Part shown: one piece after another, positions 1 through 5,294 of the stretch
Numbering within the stretch: the first letter of the stretch is position 1
Layout of the letters: each line of letters opens with the position of its first letter
NCBI GenBank assembly: GCA_022425565.1
Contig: JAKMFG010000130.1
Location: forward strand, 1 to 5,294
Direction: 5' to 3'
DNA: 5,294 bases
DNA from: Alphaproteobacteria bacterium
GTDB taxonomy: Bacteria; Pseudomonadota; Alphaproteobacteria; Puniceispirillales; Puniceispirillaceae
Position numbers and translations under genes: made by a program
Notes under the pieces: generated by a model
The model's database searches: none
What the model was told of the DNA's origin: nothing
What the model saw: the letters and a program-made list of their open reading frames with translations, nothing else

Positions 1-199
1 GGACTGGGCCGAGCGGGGTTTCTGTAGCGACTGCGGATCACAGATGTTCTATCGCATGGATAACCGGCCCCTGATCAGCATCGCCCCGGGTGCGTTTGAT
101 TCAAGCGAGATGCTGAGCGTTGCCGGTCAGATATTTCGCAGATCACACCCCGGCTGGGGTCCTGTCGGTGGCGACATCGCCGATCTGGACAACGGCTGA
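1..199 (+). CDS. GFA/CENP-V family zinc-binding protein, C-terminal part
   Basis: The reading frame is already open at base 2 and ends at TGA 197-199, giving 65 codons. The start lies outside the window. The fragment opens with DWAERGFCSDCGSQMFYRM, which matches the distal zinc-binding motif of the GFA (glutathione-dependent formaldehyde-activating enzyme-like, CENP-V) family, where an Arg-x-Phe-Cys-x2-Cys-Gly segment supplies two zinc ligands. The next stretch, ISIAPGAFDSSEMLSVAGQIF, fits the family's usual strand, 'G-x-[LF]-D' turn and following segment. The family is usually about 130-160 residues, so roughly the first half is missing. The biochemical role of most members is unproven, and formaldehyde-glutathione chemistry should not be assumed. 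The gene converges on the carboxypeptidase gene with a 19-bp gap. The family call is fairly secure; the substrate is unknown. Confidence 0.75.
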   Translation, partial: DWAERGFCSDCGSQMFYRMDNRPLISIAPGAFDSSEMLSVAGQIFRRSHPGWGPVGGDIADLDNG

Positions 200-212
200 G
201 AGACCCGAACCT

Positions 213-227
213 GCCGGTCTAACCGGC
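213..227. terminator. Small hairpin between two convergent genes, possible weak terminator
   Basis: GCCGGT (213-218) and ACCGGC (222-227) form a perfect 6-bp stem with a CTA loop. The structure spans the stop codon of the minus-strand carboxypeptidase gene and lies 14 bp past the plus-strand stop. Neither strand has a T-run after the stem, so it is not a classical intrinsic terminator. It is the only stem-loop I see between the two convergent 3' ends and could act weakly in both directions. Confidence 0.25.
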
Positions 228-1556
228 GCGCCGCGCTGACTCCTCAATGGCGACACAGGGCCGCCCCTTGGCAAAAAGCACGGCGCAGGCCGACCGCGCC
301 GCGGTCTCGTCGAGATTGTGGAACCGTACTCGCCACAGCGGGATGTTGCCGCGCGTCACCATCGTCAGGCGCGCCGGGGTCGAGCCCAGAACCTGAACGG
401 CGGCACGCCTTGCCTGCGCCGCGGCCTTGTGGGCGTTGGCGCGCTTTGCAAAGCTGCCGACCTGAACGCTCCATTTGCTGGGGCCGGCAATCTTTCTGAG
501 ATTCGGTGTCGGCGGCTTGCCGTCGAGATAGCCCGACTCTCCGGCCAGTGCGAGATCGATGCTTCGGGTGTTGGCCCGTCTTGGCGGCGGGGCCACAGGC
601 AATGTGTCAGGGGCAGGTGGCGGTACGGGAAGCGACTGCGGCAGGGTCTTTGGAAGTGCCCTGACGGCGTTGTTGCTGGCCGCGGCAAGTTGCGTGCGGA
701 TATCGCCAGGTTTCACCCGCTTGAACGACTTGTCGAGAATTTTCACCATATGGGCATCGCGTGTCTTGCCGGTTCTGCCGCCAAACACCACACCGATCAG
801 GCGAACGCCGTTGCGTTCGACCGTTGCCAAAAGGTTGAATCCGGAGGCATCGATATAGCCTGTCTTGATGCCGTCCGTGCCGGTGTAGTTTGACAGCAGC
901 TTGTTGTGATTGCCGAACCGCTTGCCACGCCAGCGAAAGGATTTGGTCGAGAAAAACCCGAAATATTGCGGAAAGTCCCGACGCACGGCGATGCCGAGGC
1001 GCGCCATGTCGCGGGCTGTCGTGCGCTGCTTGCTGTGCGGCAGGCCCGATGCGTTGCGAAAGGTGGTCGCGGACATGCCGAGCGCCCGCGCCTTGCGGGT
1101 CATGCGCTTGCCGAATTCACGTTCGGTGCCGGACAGCGCCTCGCCGATGACGGTTGCCACGTCATTGGCCGACTTTGTGATCAGCGCGTAGATGGCGTCC
1201 TTTACGGTGATGCTCTGGCCGGGTTTCAGATAGAGCTTTGATGGTGACCGGCTGGCAGCGACGCGTGAAACGGGAAGTTTCGTGCGCATTGTCATGCGGC
1301 CTGACTCGAGTTCTTCGAACAGCAGATAGAGTGTCATGATCTTGGTCAGCGAGGCCGGGTATCTCGCCTTGTCGGCATTGCGCGCGAAAAGCACCTTGCC
1401 GCTTGTCTCCTCAATCACGATGGCGGCATATTTCGCCGCCCGGGCAGATTCCAGAGACGTGGCGGCAATAGCCAGAAAACACAGGCCGCCGACAAGCAGG
1501 CTACGCAAGCGAAAGGCGGTGTCACCAGACCAGAAACAGAGGCGTGTGATGTGCAT
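219..1556 (-). CDS. SPOR-domain D-alanyl-D-alanine carboxypeptidase (peptidase S11, PBP5/6-type)
   Basis: This is an exported penicillin-binding protein expected to remove the terminal D-Ala from peptidoglycan pentapeptides in the periplasm. With the ATG at 1556 as start it has 445 residues. A basic N-terminus and a hydrophobic stretch (LLVGGLCFLAIAATSL, about 20-35) form a signal peptide with likely cleavage after A-R-A near residue 40. The catalytic domain (about 42-275) carries all three active-site motifs: SLTK (69-72, nucleophile Ser69), SAN (129-131) and KTG (231-233). A proline-rich linker (about 301-329) follows, then a SPOR domain (about 361-439), which in this family binds denuded septal glycan and suggests action at division sites. 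The usual PBP5 C-terminal beta domain is absent, with SPOR in its place. Cys424 and Cys434 in the SPOR domain could form a disulfide. The start is uncertain: in-frame GTG at 1559 and TTG at 1589 exist, but the ATG is the simplest choice, with GGGA 7 nt upstream. The gene is transcribed divergently from clpS and ends in TAG at 219-221. Confidence 0.95.
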   Translation of the reverse strand: MHITRLCFWSGDTAFRLRSLLVGGLCFLAIAATSLESARAAKYAAIVIEETSGKVLFARNADKARYPASLTKIMTLYLLFEELESGRMTMRTKLPVSRVAASRSPSKLYLKPGQSITVKDAIYALITKSANDVATVIGEALSGTEREFGKRMTRKARALGMSATTFRNASGLPHSKQRTTARDMARLGIAVRRDFPQYFGFFSTKSFRWRGKRFGNHNKLLSNYTGTDGIKTGYIDASGFNLLATVERNGVRLIGVVFGGRTGKTRDAHMVKILDKSFKRVKPGDIRTQLAAASNNAVRALPKTLPQSLPVPPPAPDTLPVAPPPRRANTRSIDLALAGESGYLDGKPPTPNLRKIAGPSKWSVQVGSFAKRANAHKAAAQARRAAVQVLGSTPARLTMVTRGNIPLWRVRFHNLDETAARSACAVLFAKGRPCVAIEESARRAG

Positions 1557-1597
1557 CACTCTGTCCCGATCCTTCCGGTGATGTAGCAAAGTTTCAT
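1556..1597 (-). other. Possible 13-codon leader ORF coupled to the carboxypeptidase start
   Basis: An ATG at 1597 opens a 13-codon frame (MKLCYITGRIGTE) that stops at TGA 1558-1556. Its last A is the first A of the ATG chosen for the carboxypeptidase, giving a TGATG overlap typical of translational coupling. Its own ribosome-binding site is weak (GGA about 9 nt upstream), and so short an ORF can occur by chance. It sits inside the predicted 5' leader. This is inference from geometry only. Confidence 0.2.
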
Positions 1598-1641
1598 GGA
1601 CGATGTTCCAGTCTTAAAAGCCACCCTTCGCTGAGCGATTC

Positions 1642-1669
1642 ATCATAGTTTGATTGCAGCTTTCTTCAA
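1642..1669 (-). promoter_or_regulatory. Candidate sigma70-type promoter of the carboxypeptidase gene
   Basis: Read on the minus strand, TTGAAG (1669-1664) and TATGAT (1647-1642) are separated by 16 bp. The -10 hexamer matches 5 of 6 consensus positions and the -35 hexamer 4 of 6. Transcription would begin near 1635, giving a leader of about 80 nt before the ATG at 1556. A-tracts on this strand lie directly upstream, where they could act as an UP-like or curved element. A GATTC (GANTC) sequence at 1637-1641 abuts the -10 box. Confidence 0.5.
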
Positions 1670-1683
1670 CAGTGAGAGGGAGC

Positions 1684-1730
1684 TTTTTGCAGCACTCTGC
1701 ACCTTTTTGCCGCAGAGACTGATTTTTTGC
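1684..1730. repeat. Three TTTTTGC tracts with an exact 20-bp period
   Basis: TTTTTGC occurs at 1684-1690, 1704-1710 and 1724-1730. Each is followed by A or C and then G, giving TTTTTGCAG, TTTTTGCCG and TTTTTGCAG. The 20-bp spacing is close to two helical turns, so all copies face nearly the same side of the DNA. Sequence between copies is not conserved, so this is a set of phased short motifs and not a tandem duplication. The array lies roughly 50-95 bp upstream of the predicted carboxypeptidase transcription start. It may bend DNA or bind a regulator. Confidence 0.6.
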
Positions 1731-1789
1731 AGGTGCAACCCTTTCACGACGTCATCATATGGCCAATATTCAATGGTGTAATGCGCTAG

Positions 1790-1823
1790 TAACGGGTCGG
1801 ACGCATGTTGATTCAACCCGTTA
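1790..1823. promoter_or_regulatory. Inverted repeat with nested palindrome, candidate operator upstream of clpS
   Basis: TAACGGGT (1790-1797) and ACCCGTTA (1816-1823) are perfect 8-bp inverted repeats around an 18-bp spacer. Overlapping the right arm is a second dyad, GTTGA-T-TCAAC (1807-1817). Both overlap the candidate clpS -35 box, the usual place for a repressor or activator site. As RNA it would form only a modest stem with no T-run, and it would lie upstream of the predicted clpS start, so a terminator is unlikely. No regulator is identified. Confidence 0.4.
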
Positions 1824-1836
1824 TTTCTAGAACAAT
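1808..1836 (+). promoter_or_regulatory. Weak candidate promoter for clpS-clpA
   Basis: TTGATT (1808-1813) and AACAAT (1831-1836) are 17 bp apart, each with 4 of 6 matches to the sigma70 consensus. Transcription would start near 1843, about 32 nt before the clpS ATG. I see no CTTG-type heat-shock -35 box at this place. The match is modest, and other starts in 1740-1850 are possible. Confidence 0.3.
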
Positions 1837-1874
1837 ACCAAGCAAGACCAGCTTAGTTCCGCCCGGGATCTTTT

Positions 1875-2198
1875 ATGACTGACAAGAATACAGATAACGA
1901 CAAGGGCCAGTCGCAGGTAATCCTCGAAACGAGGCCGCGTACGAAGAAGCCGTCGATGTACAAGGTCATCATGCTGAATGATGATTACACGCCGATGGAG
2001 TTCGTTGTGTATGTGTTGCAGCGGTTCTTCAGCATGTCCAATGGGCAGGCGACAGCCATCATGCTGAATGTGCACCAGCGTGGCGTCGGCATCTGTGGCG
2101 TCTACAGTTTTGAGGTCGCCGAGGCAAAGGCCACACAGGTAATGGATCACGCAAGGCAGAATGAACACCCCCTGCAGCTTCAGATTGAGAAGGAATAG
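1875..2198 (+). CDS. clpS: ClpS, N-degron adaptor of the ClpAP protease
   Basis: This 107-residue cytoplasmic adaptor binds proteins with bulky hydrophobic N-terminal residues and delivers them to ClpA. After a flexible, charged N-terminal extension (about 1-25), the folded core carries the family signature N35-D36-D37-Y-T-P-M41-E-F, with Met63, Val66 and His67 completing the N-degron pocket. These correspond to E. coli N34, D35, D36, M40, M62, V65 and H66, shifted by one. The tail [20 protein letters not shown] is typical of ClpS. The ATG at 1875 is the first in frame after a TAG at 1854; its ribosome-binding site is weak (GGGA 6 nt upstream). Stop TAG is at 2196. clpA follows after 4 bp, so the two are co-transcribed. 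Some alphaproteobacteria have a second ClpS; this copy keeps the canonical residues and pairs with clpA, so it is most likely the main one. Confidence 0.97.
   Translation: MTDKNTDNDKGQSQVILETRPRTKKPSMYKVIMLNDDYTPMEFVVYVLQRFFSMSNGQATAIMLNVHQRGVGICGVYSFEVAEAKATQVMDHARQNEHPLQLQIEKE
2190..2194 (+). promoter_or_regulatory. Ribosome-binding site of clpA inside the end of clpS
   Basis: AAGGA ends 8 nt before the clpA ATG at 2203 and overlaps the last two sense codons of clpS (lysine and glutamate). It supports this clpA start and suggests translation of the two genes is coupled. Confidence 0.7.
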
Positions 2199-2202
2199 GT
2201 AA

Positions 2203-4494
2203 ATGCTGTCACGCGAGCTTGAGGAAACCCTGCGCCGGGCGATGAGTGCGGCTTCGTCGCACAATCATGAATTCGCGACGCTTGAGCATCTGCTTCTGGC
2301 GCTGACCGAGGACAGCGACGCCATCGAAGTGCTGTCGGCATGCAAGGTTGATATCGATGAACTTCGCGCCCGTGTCAGCGACTATATCGAAAACGAACTC
2401 GCATCGATCGTCAGTCCGACCAGTGGTGTTGATGTGCAGCCGACCGCCAGCTTCCAGCGGGTGATCCAACGCGCCATCATTCACACCCAGTCGTCAGGGC
2501 GCGAGGTGGCATCCGGCGCCAATGTGCTGGTGGCTATTTTCTCCGAGCGCGAGAGCCATGCCGTCTGGTTCCTGAAATCGATGAACATGACCCGTCTTGA
2601 TGCGGTGACCTACATCAGTCACGGCGCAGAGGGCAGTGTCGGGCGCGGCGCAGAGGAAAATTCCGAAGCCGATTCCGCCGAGGCCGAGGGCCAGGATCCG
2701 CTTAGCCTGTATGCTGTCGATCTGGTGGCGAAGGCCGCAGCCGGCCGCATTGACCCGCTGATCGGCCGCGACCGCGAGGTCGACCGCACCATTCAGGTGC
2801 TGTGCCGCCGGACCAAGAACAATCCGCTTTACGTCGGTGATCCGGGCGTCGGCAAGACGGCGATTGCCGAGGGTCTCGCCCTTCGTATCCATAATGGTGA
2901 AGTGCCGGATGTTCTTTCCGGCGCGGTGATTTACGCCCTCGATATGGGCCAGCTTCTTGCGGGTACCCGCTATCGCGGTGATTTCGAAGAACGCCTCAAG
3001 GGTGTCGTCAAGGCGGTTCAGGATGACGACAGCGCCATCCTCTTCATTGACGAGATCCATACCGTAATCGGTGCCGGTGCGACCTCCGGTGGAGCCATGG
3101 ATGCCTCGAACCTGCTGAAGCCTGCCTTGCAGGAAGGCACGCTTCGCTGCATGGGATCGACCACATACAAGGAATATCGCGGCTATTTTGAAAAGGACCG
3201 CGCGCTTGTCCGCCGGTTCCAGAAGATCGACGTGAATGAGCCGACGGTGGCCGACACCATCAAGATCCTCGCCGGCCTGAAAAGCCGCTATGAGGAGCAT
3301 CACAAGATCCGCTTTACCAATGCCGCACTGAAAACGGCCGTGGATCTGTCGGCGCGCTATATCAACGATCGCAAGCTGCCCGACAAGGCCATCGATGTGA
3401 TCGATGAGGCGGCTGCGGCGCAGAACCTGCTGCCGCCGTCCCGGCGCAAGGCGACCGTTGGCCAGAAAGAGGTCGAGGCCACCATTGCGACGATGGCACG
3501 AATCCCGCCCAAGCATGTCAGCCGCGACGATAAGGTAGCGCTGGCCTCGCTCGAGGATGACCTCAAGCGCCTCGTCTTCGGACAGGACCCGGCGATCACC
3601 GCGCTGGCCTCTTCCATCAAGCTGTCACGCGCCGGCCTTCGCGAGCCGGAAAAGCCGGTCGGCAACTATCTGTTCTCCGGCCCCACTGGTGTCGGCAAGA
3701 CCGAGGCGGCCCGCCAGCTTGCCGAGGCGCTCGGCATCAAGCTGATGCGCTTTGACATGTCCGAATATATGGAGCGCCATACCGTCTCGCGGCTGATCGG
3801 TGCGCCTCCGGGCTATGTCGGGTTCGACCAGGGTGGCCTGCTGACCGACGCCGTCGACCAGACACCGCATGCGGTTCTCCTGCTCGACGAAATCGAGAAG
3901 GCGCATCCCGACCTGTTCAACATCCTTCTTCAGGTGATGGACCACGGCAAGCTGACCGACAATAACGGCAAGGTCGTCGATTTCCGGAATGTCATCCTGA
4001 TCATGACGACCAACGCCGGCGCACAGGAGCTGTCGAAAAAGGCCATCGGCTTCAATCGTGACAACCGCGAGGGCGCCGATGCCGAAGCCATCGAAAAGAT
4101 GTTCACGCCGGAATTCCGCAACCGTCTGGATGCGGTGATCCCGTTCGCGCCGCTCGGCACCGAGGTGATCCGTCTGGTGGTCGACAAGTTCATCATGCAG
4201 CTTGATGCCCAGCTCGCCGAGCGCAATGTCGAGATCGAGCTCACCGATGCGGCCCGTGACTGGCTGGCCGAGCGTGGCTATGACCGCAATTACGGTGCGC
4301 GCCCGTTGGCCCGTGTGGTGCAGGAGCATATCAAGAAGCCACTGGCGGACATGCTGTTGTTCGGTGATCTGGCGGGTGGCGGACTGGCGCTTGTCGATGC
4401 CAAGGACGGCAAGATTACCGTCACCGGCAAGCCGACACCGCAGCGCGCGCTTCCCGGAAAGCGGACAGCCCTGCCGGCCCCGGAAGAGCAGTAG
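2203..4494 (+). CDS. clpA: ClpA, AAA+ unfoldase subunit of the ClpAP protease
   Basis: This 763-residue Hsp100 ATPase forms hexamers that unfold substrates and thread them into ClpP. The N-domain (1-143) keeps Glu23, Glu28 and Arg90, positions implicated in ClpS contact in E. coli. An acidic linker (about 144-165) follows. The D1 module has Walker A GDPGVGKT (212-219), pore-loop Tyr257 in RYRGD, Walker B ILFIDE (279-284) and the arginine pair 337-338. The D2 module has Walker A GPTGVGKT (493-500), pore-loop Tyr538 in GYVG, Walker B LLLDE (559-563), sensor-1 Asn604 and sensor-2 Arg700 in GARPLAR. The ClpP-docking loop reads IGF (615-617), where E. coli has IGL. There is no ClpB-type middle coiled coil between D1 and D2, which excludes ClpB and ClpC. 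Length is close to the 758 residues of E. coli ClpA, with key positions shifted by two. The gene follows clpS by 4 bp and ends 3 bp from the convergent gene. It looks intact and functional. Confidence 0.98.
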   Translation: MLSRELEETLRRAMSAASSHNHEFATLEHLLLALTEDSDAIEVLSACKVDIDELRARVSDYIENELASIVSPTSGVDVQPTASFQRVIQRAIIHTQSSGREVASGANVLVAIFSERESHAVWFLKSMNMTRLDAVTYISHGAEGSVGRGAEENSEADSAEAEGQDPLSLYAVDLVAKAAAGRIDPLIGRDREVDRTIQVLCRRTKNNPLYVGDPGVGKTAIAEGLALRIHNGEVPDVLSGAVIYALDMGQLLAGTRYRGDFEERLKGVVKAVQDDDSAILFIDEIHTVIGAGATSGGAMDASNLLKPALQEGTLRCMGSTTYKEYRGYFEKDRALVRRFQKIDVNEPTVADTIKILAGLKSRYEEHHKIRFTNAALKTAVDLSARYINDRKLPDKAIDVIDEAAAAQNLLPPSRRKATVGQKEVEATIATMARIPPKHVSRDDKVALASLEDDLKRLVFGQDPAITALASSIKLSRAGLREPEKPVGNYLFSGPTGVGKTEAARQLAEALGIKLMRFDMSEYMERHTVSRLIGAPPGYVGFDQGGLLTDAVDQTPHAVLLLDEIEKAHPDLFNILLQVMDHGKLTDNNGKVVDFRNVILIMTTNAGAQELSKKAIGFNRDNREGADAEAIEKMFTPEFRNRLDAVIPFAPLGTEVIRLVVDKFIMQLDAQLAERNVEIELTDAARDWLAERGYDRNYGARPLARVVQEHIKKPLADMLLFGDLAGGGLALVDAKDGKITVTGKPTPQRALPGKRTALPAPEEQ

Positions 4495-4497
4495 GGC

Positions 4498-5294
4498 TCA
4501 CACCTTTCGGAACGGGTTGGCCTGCATCTCGATGGCGTTGACCTCGTCGGTGATGCCGCGGCGTTCGCCTTCGAGATAGCGCGCCACCGCCGCGCGGAAC
4601 CCGTCATTCGCGATCCAGTGCGCCGAGTAGGTCGTCACCGGCAGATAGCCGCGTTGCACCTTGTGGAATCCCTGTGCGCCGGCCTCAACCGTTTTCAGCC
4701 CGCGTTCGATGGCAAACTCGATAGCCTGATAGTAGCAGGCCTCGAAATGCAGGCAGGGAATATCGATGTCGGCGCCCCAGTTGCGGCCGAACAGCGTGTC
4801 TTCACCGATGAAATTCAGCGCCCCGCCGATGATCCGGCCCTCCAGCTCGGCCAGGACCAGAAGTATGCGGTCGGCCATGGTCTTGTGGAGCTCGTAGAAC
4901 ACGCCTTCGGTCAGATAGGCGCCGCCCCATTTGCGGTCGATGGTCGACAGGTAGAAGCGGTAGAAATGGTCGATATGTTCGGCTGTGATGTCTTTGCCGG
5001 TCAGCCGCAGCAGGCGGACACCGGATTCCTCGACGGTACGGCGTTCCTTGCGGATGTTCTTGCGCTTGCGCGACGACAGCGCGGCAAGGAACCCGTCGAA
5101 ATCGGCATAGCCGTCATTCTGCCAGTGGAACTGGATCGACGAACGGATCATCCAGCCAAGGTCGGCCAATGGGGCGGTATCGCTCTCAGGCAAGAAATTA
5201 ACATGCGCCGACGACAGTTCGAGCCGCTCCAGATACTGCACCATTCCGTCTGCAAGCGCGGCGCGAAGCTGCGCGACGCGGTCCGGCGCAGCAT
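4498..5294 (-). CDS. FemAB-like / GNAT-fold acyltransferase (COG3146, DUF482 type), C-terminal part
   Basis: The frame runs from TGA at 4498-4500 to the window edge without a stop, giving 265 codons. The Met at 5244 is probably internal, because the upstream codons (AAPDRVAQLRAALADG) continue a plausible helix and family members are usually nearer 380-400 residues. Characteristic segments are FHWQNDGY followed by DFLAAL-like and SSRKRKNIRKER (about 39-68 counted from the Met at 5244), the GGALNF strand (140-145), LHFEACYYQAIEFAIERGL (165-183) and AGAQGFHKVQRGYLP (188-202) followed by TYSAHW. This pattern fits the COG3146/DUF482 proteins, assigned to the acyl-CoA N-acyltransferase superfamily and related to FemAB peptidyltransferases that use aminoacyl-tRNA. 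The true substrate is not known. No signal peptide can be judged because the N-terminus is missing. The gene converges on clpA with 3 bp between stops, so it is not in the clp operon. Confidence 0.85.
   Translation of the reverse strand, partial: AAPDRVAQLRAALADGMVQYLERLELSSAHVNFLPESDTAPLADLGWMIRSSIQFHWQNDGYADFDGFLAALSSRKRKNIRKERRTVEESGVRLLRLTGKDITAEHIDHFYRFYLSTIDRKWGGAYLTEGVFYELHKTMADRILLVLAELEGRIIGGALNFIGEDTLFGRNWGADIDIPCLHFEACYYQAIEFAIERGLKTVEAGAQGFHKVQRGYLPVTTYSAHWIANDGFRAAVARYLEGERRGITDEVNAIEMQANPFRKV

Larger units (their letters stand above)
1557..1874. other. Divergent intergenic control region
   Basis: This 318-bp stretch separates two divergent starts and is visibly richer in A and T than the flanking genes. 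I find no credible gene in it beyond the possible short leader ORF. It contains a good promoter candidate for the minus-strand gene, a weaker one for clpS, a run of evenly spaced T-tracts between them, and an inverted repeat over the clpS candidate. An in-frame TAG at 1854-1856 shows that clpS cannot start further upstream. No tRNA, riboswitch or convincing intrinsic terminator is visible. Confidence 0.7.

Noticed and set aside
318..893. Plus-strand frame of 191 codons within the carboxypeptidase gene
   Set aside because: It is antisense to a gene with all three S11 motifs and a SPOR domain, and has no recognisable homology of its own.
1447..1500. Possible lipoprotein signal (VGGLC) in the carboxypeptidase
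   Set aside because: The residue before the Cys is Leu where a lipobox needs Gly, Ala or Ser, and a good type I site (A-R-A) follows about 14 residues later.
1763..1776. CCAATATTCAATGG as a palindromic site
   Set aside because: The symmetry is imperfect in the arms and such AT-rich near-palindromes are expected by chance in this region.
1827..2264. Minus-strand frame of 145 codons opposite clpS
   Set aside because: It covers the confident clpS gene and the start of clpA antisense, and has the low-complexity look of a shadow frame.
2494..3516. Long open frame (340 codons) on the minus strand inside clpA
   Set aside because: It lies wholly antisense to an intact, motif-complete clpA. Long antisense frames are common in GC-rich genes because of codon bias, and its protein shows no family I recognise.
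3625..4329. Second long minus-strand frame (234 codons) inside clpA
   Set aside because: This is the same kind of antisense shadow, with no recognisable domain and no promoter or ribosome-binding signal that would set it apart from clpA.
5242..5244. ATG at 5244 as the true start of the FemAB-like gene
   Set aside because: The frame stays open to the window edge with plausible helical residues upstream, and the protein would be too short for its family, so the gene is treated as truncated by the window.

Overview
This GC-rich window looks like chromosomal DNA of an alphaproteobacterium. The evidence is a D,D-carboxypeptidase with a C-terminal SPOR domain, a clpS-clpA pair whose ClpS and ClpA sequences have an alphaproteobacterial look (for example [16 protein letters not shown] in ClpS), and a neighbouring COG3146/DUF482-type acyltransferase. 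The order cannot be settled from the sequence; a marine or Rhodospirillales-like lineage is a guess. I see no insertion sequence, phage gene, CRISPR array, tRNA or rRNA.

Layout. (1) Positions 1-199, + strand: the last 65 codons of a GFA/CENP-V-type zinc protein. (2) Positions 219-1556, - strand: an exported S11-family D-Ala-D-Ala carboxypeptidase with a signal peptide, a proline-rich linker and a SPOR domain, convergent with (1). (3) Positions 1557-1874: a divergent control region that is AT-richer than its surroundings. It holds a plausible sigma70-type promoter for the carboxypeptidase, a weaker candidate for clpS, three TTTTTGC tracts spaced exactly 20 bp apart, an 8-bp inverted repeat enclosing a short palindrome, and a possible 13-codon leader ORF. 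(4) Positions 1875-4494, + strand: clpS then clpA, separated by 4 bp and surely one operon. (5) Positions 4498-5294, - strand: the C-terminal 265 codons of a FemAB-like/GNAT-fold protein, convergent with clpA with a 3-bp gap and cut by the window edge.

Function. ClpS recognises N-degron substrates and hands them to the ClpA unfoldase, which feeds ClpP (not encoded here). All nucleotide-binding, pore-loop, arginine-finger and ClpP-docking positions expected of ClpA are present, and ClpS keeps its N-degron pocket, so both look functional. The carboxypeptidase trims peptidoglycan stem peptides and its SPOR domain should direct it to septal wall. Nothing here amounts to a clearly new system. The points most worth a second look are the structured divergent promoter region and the speculative idea that the FemAB-like neighbour, which shares a fold class with the aminoacyl-tRNA-protein transferases that create N-degrons, is functionally tied to ClpSA.
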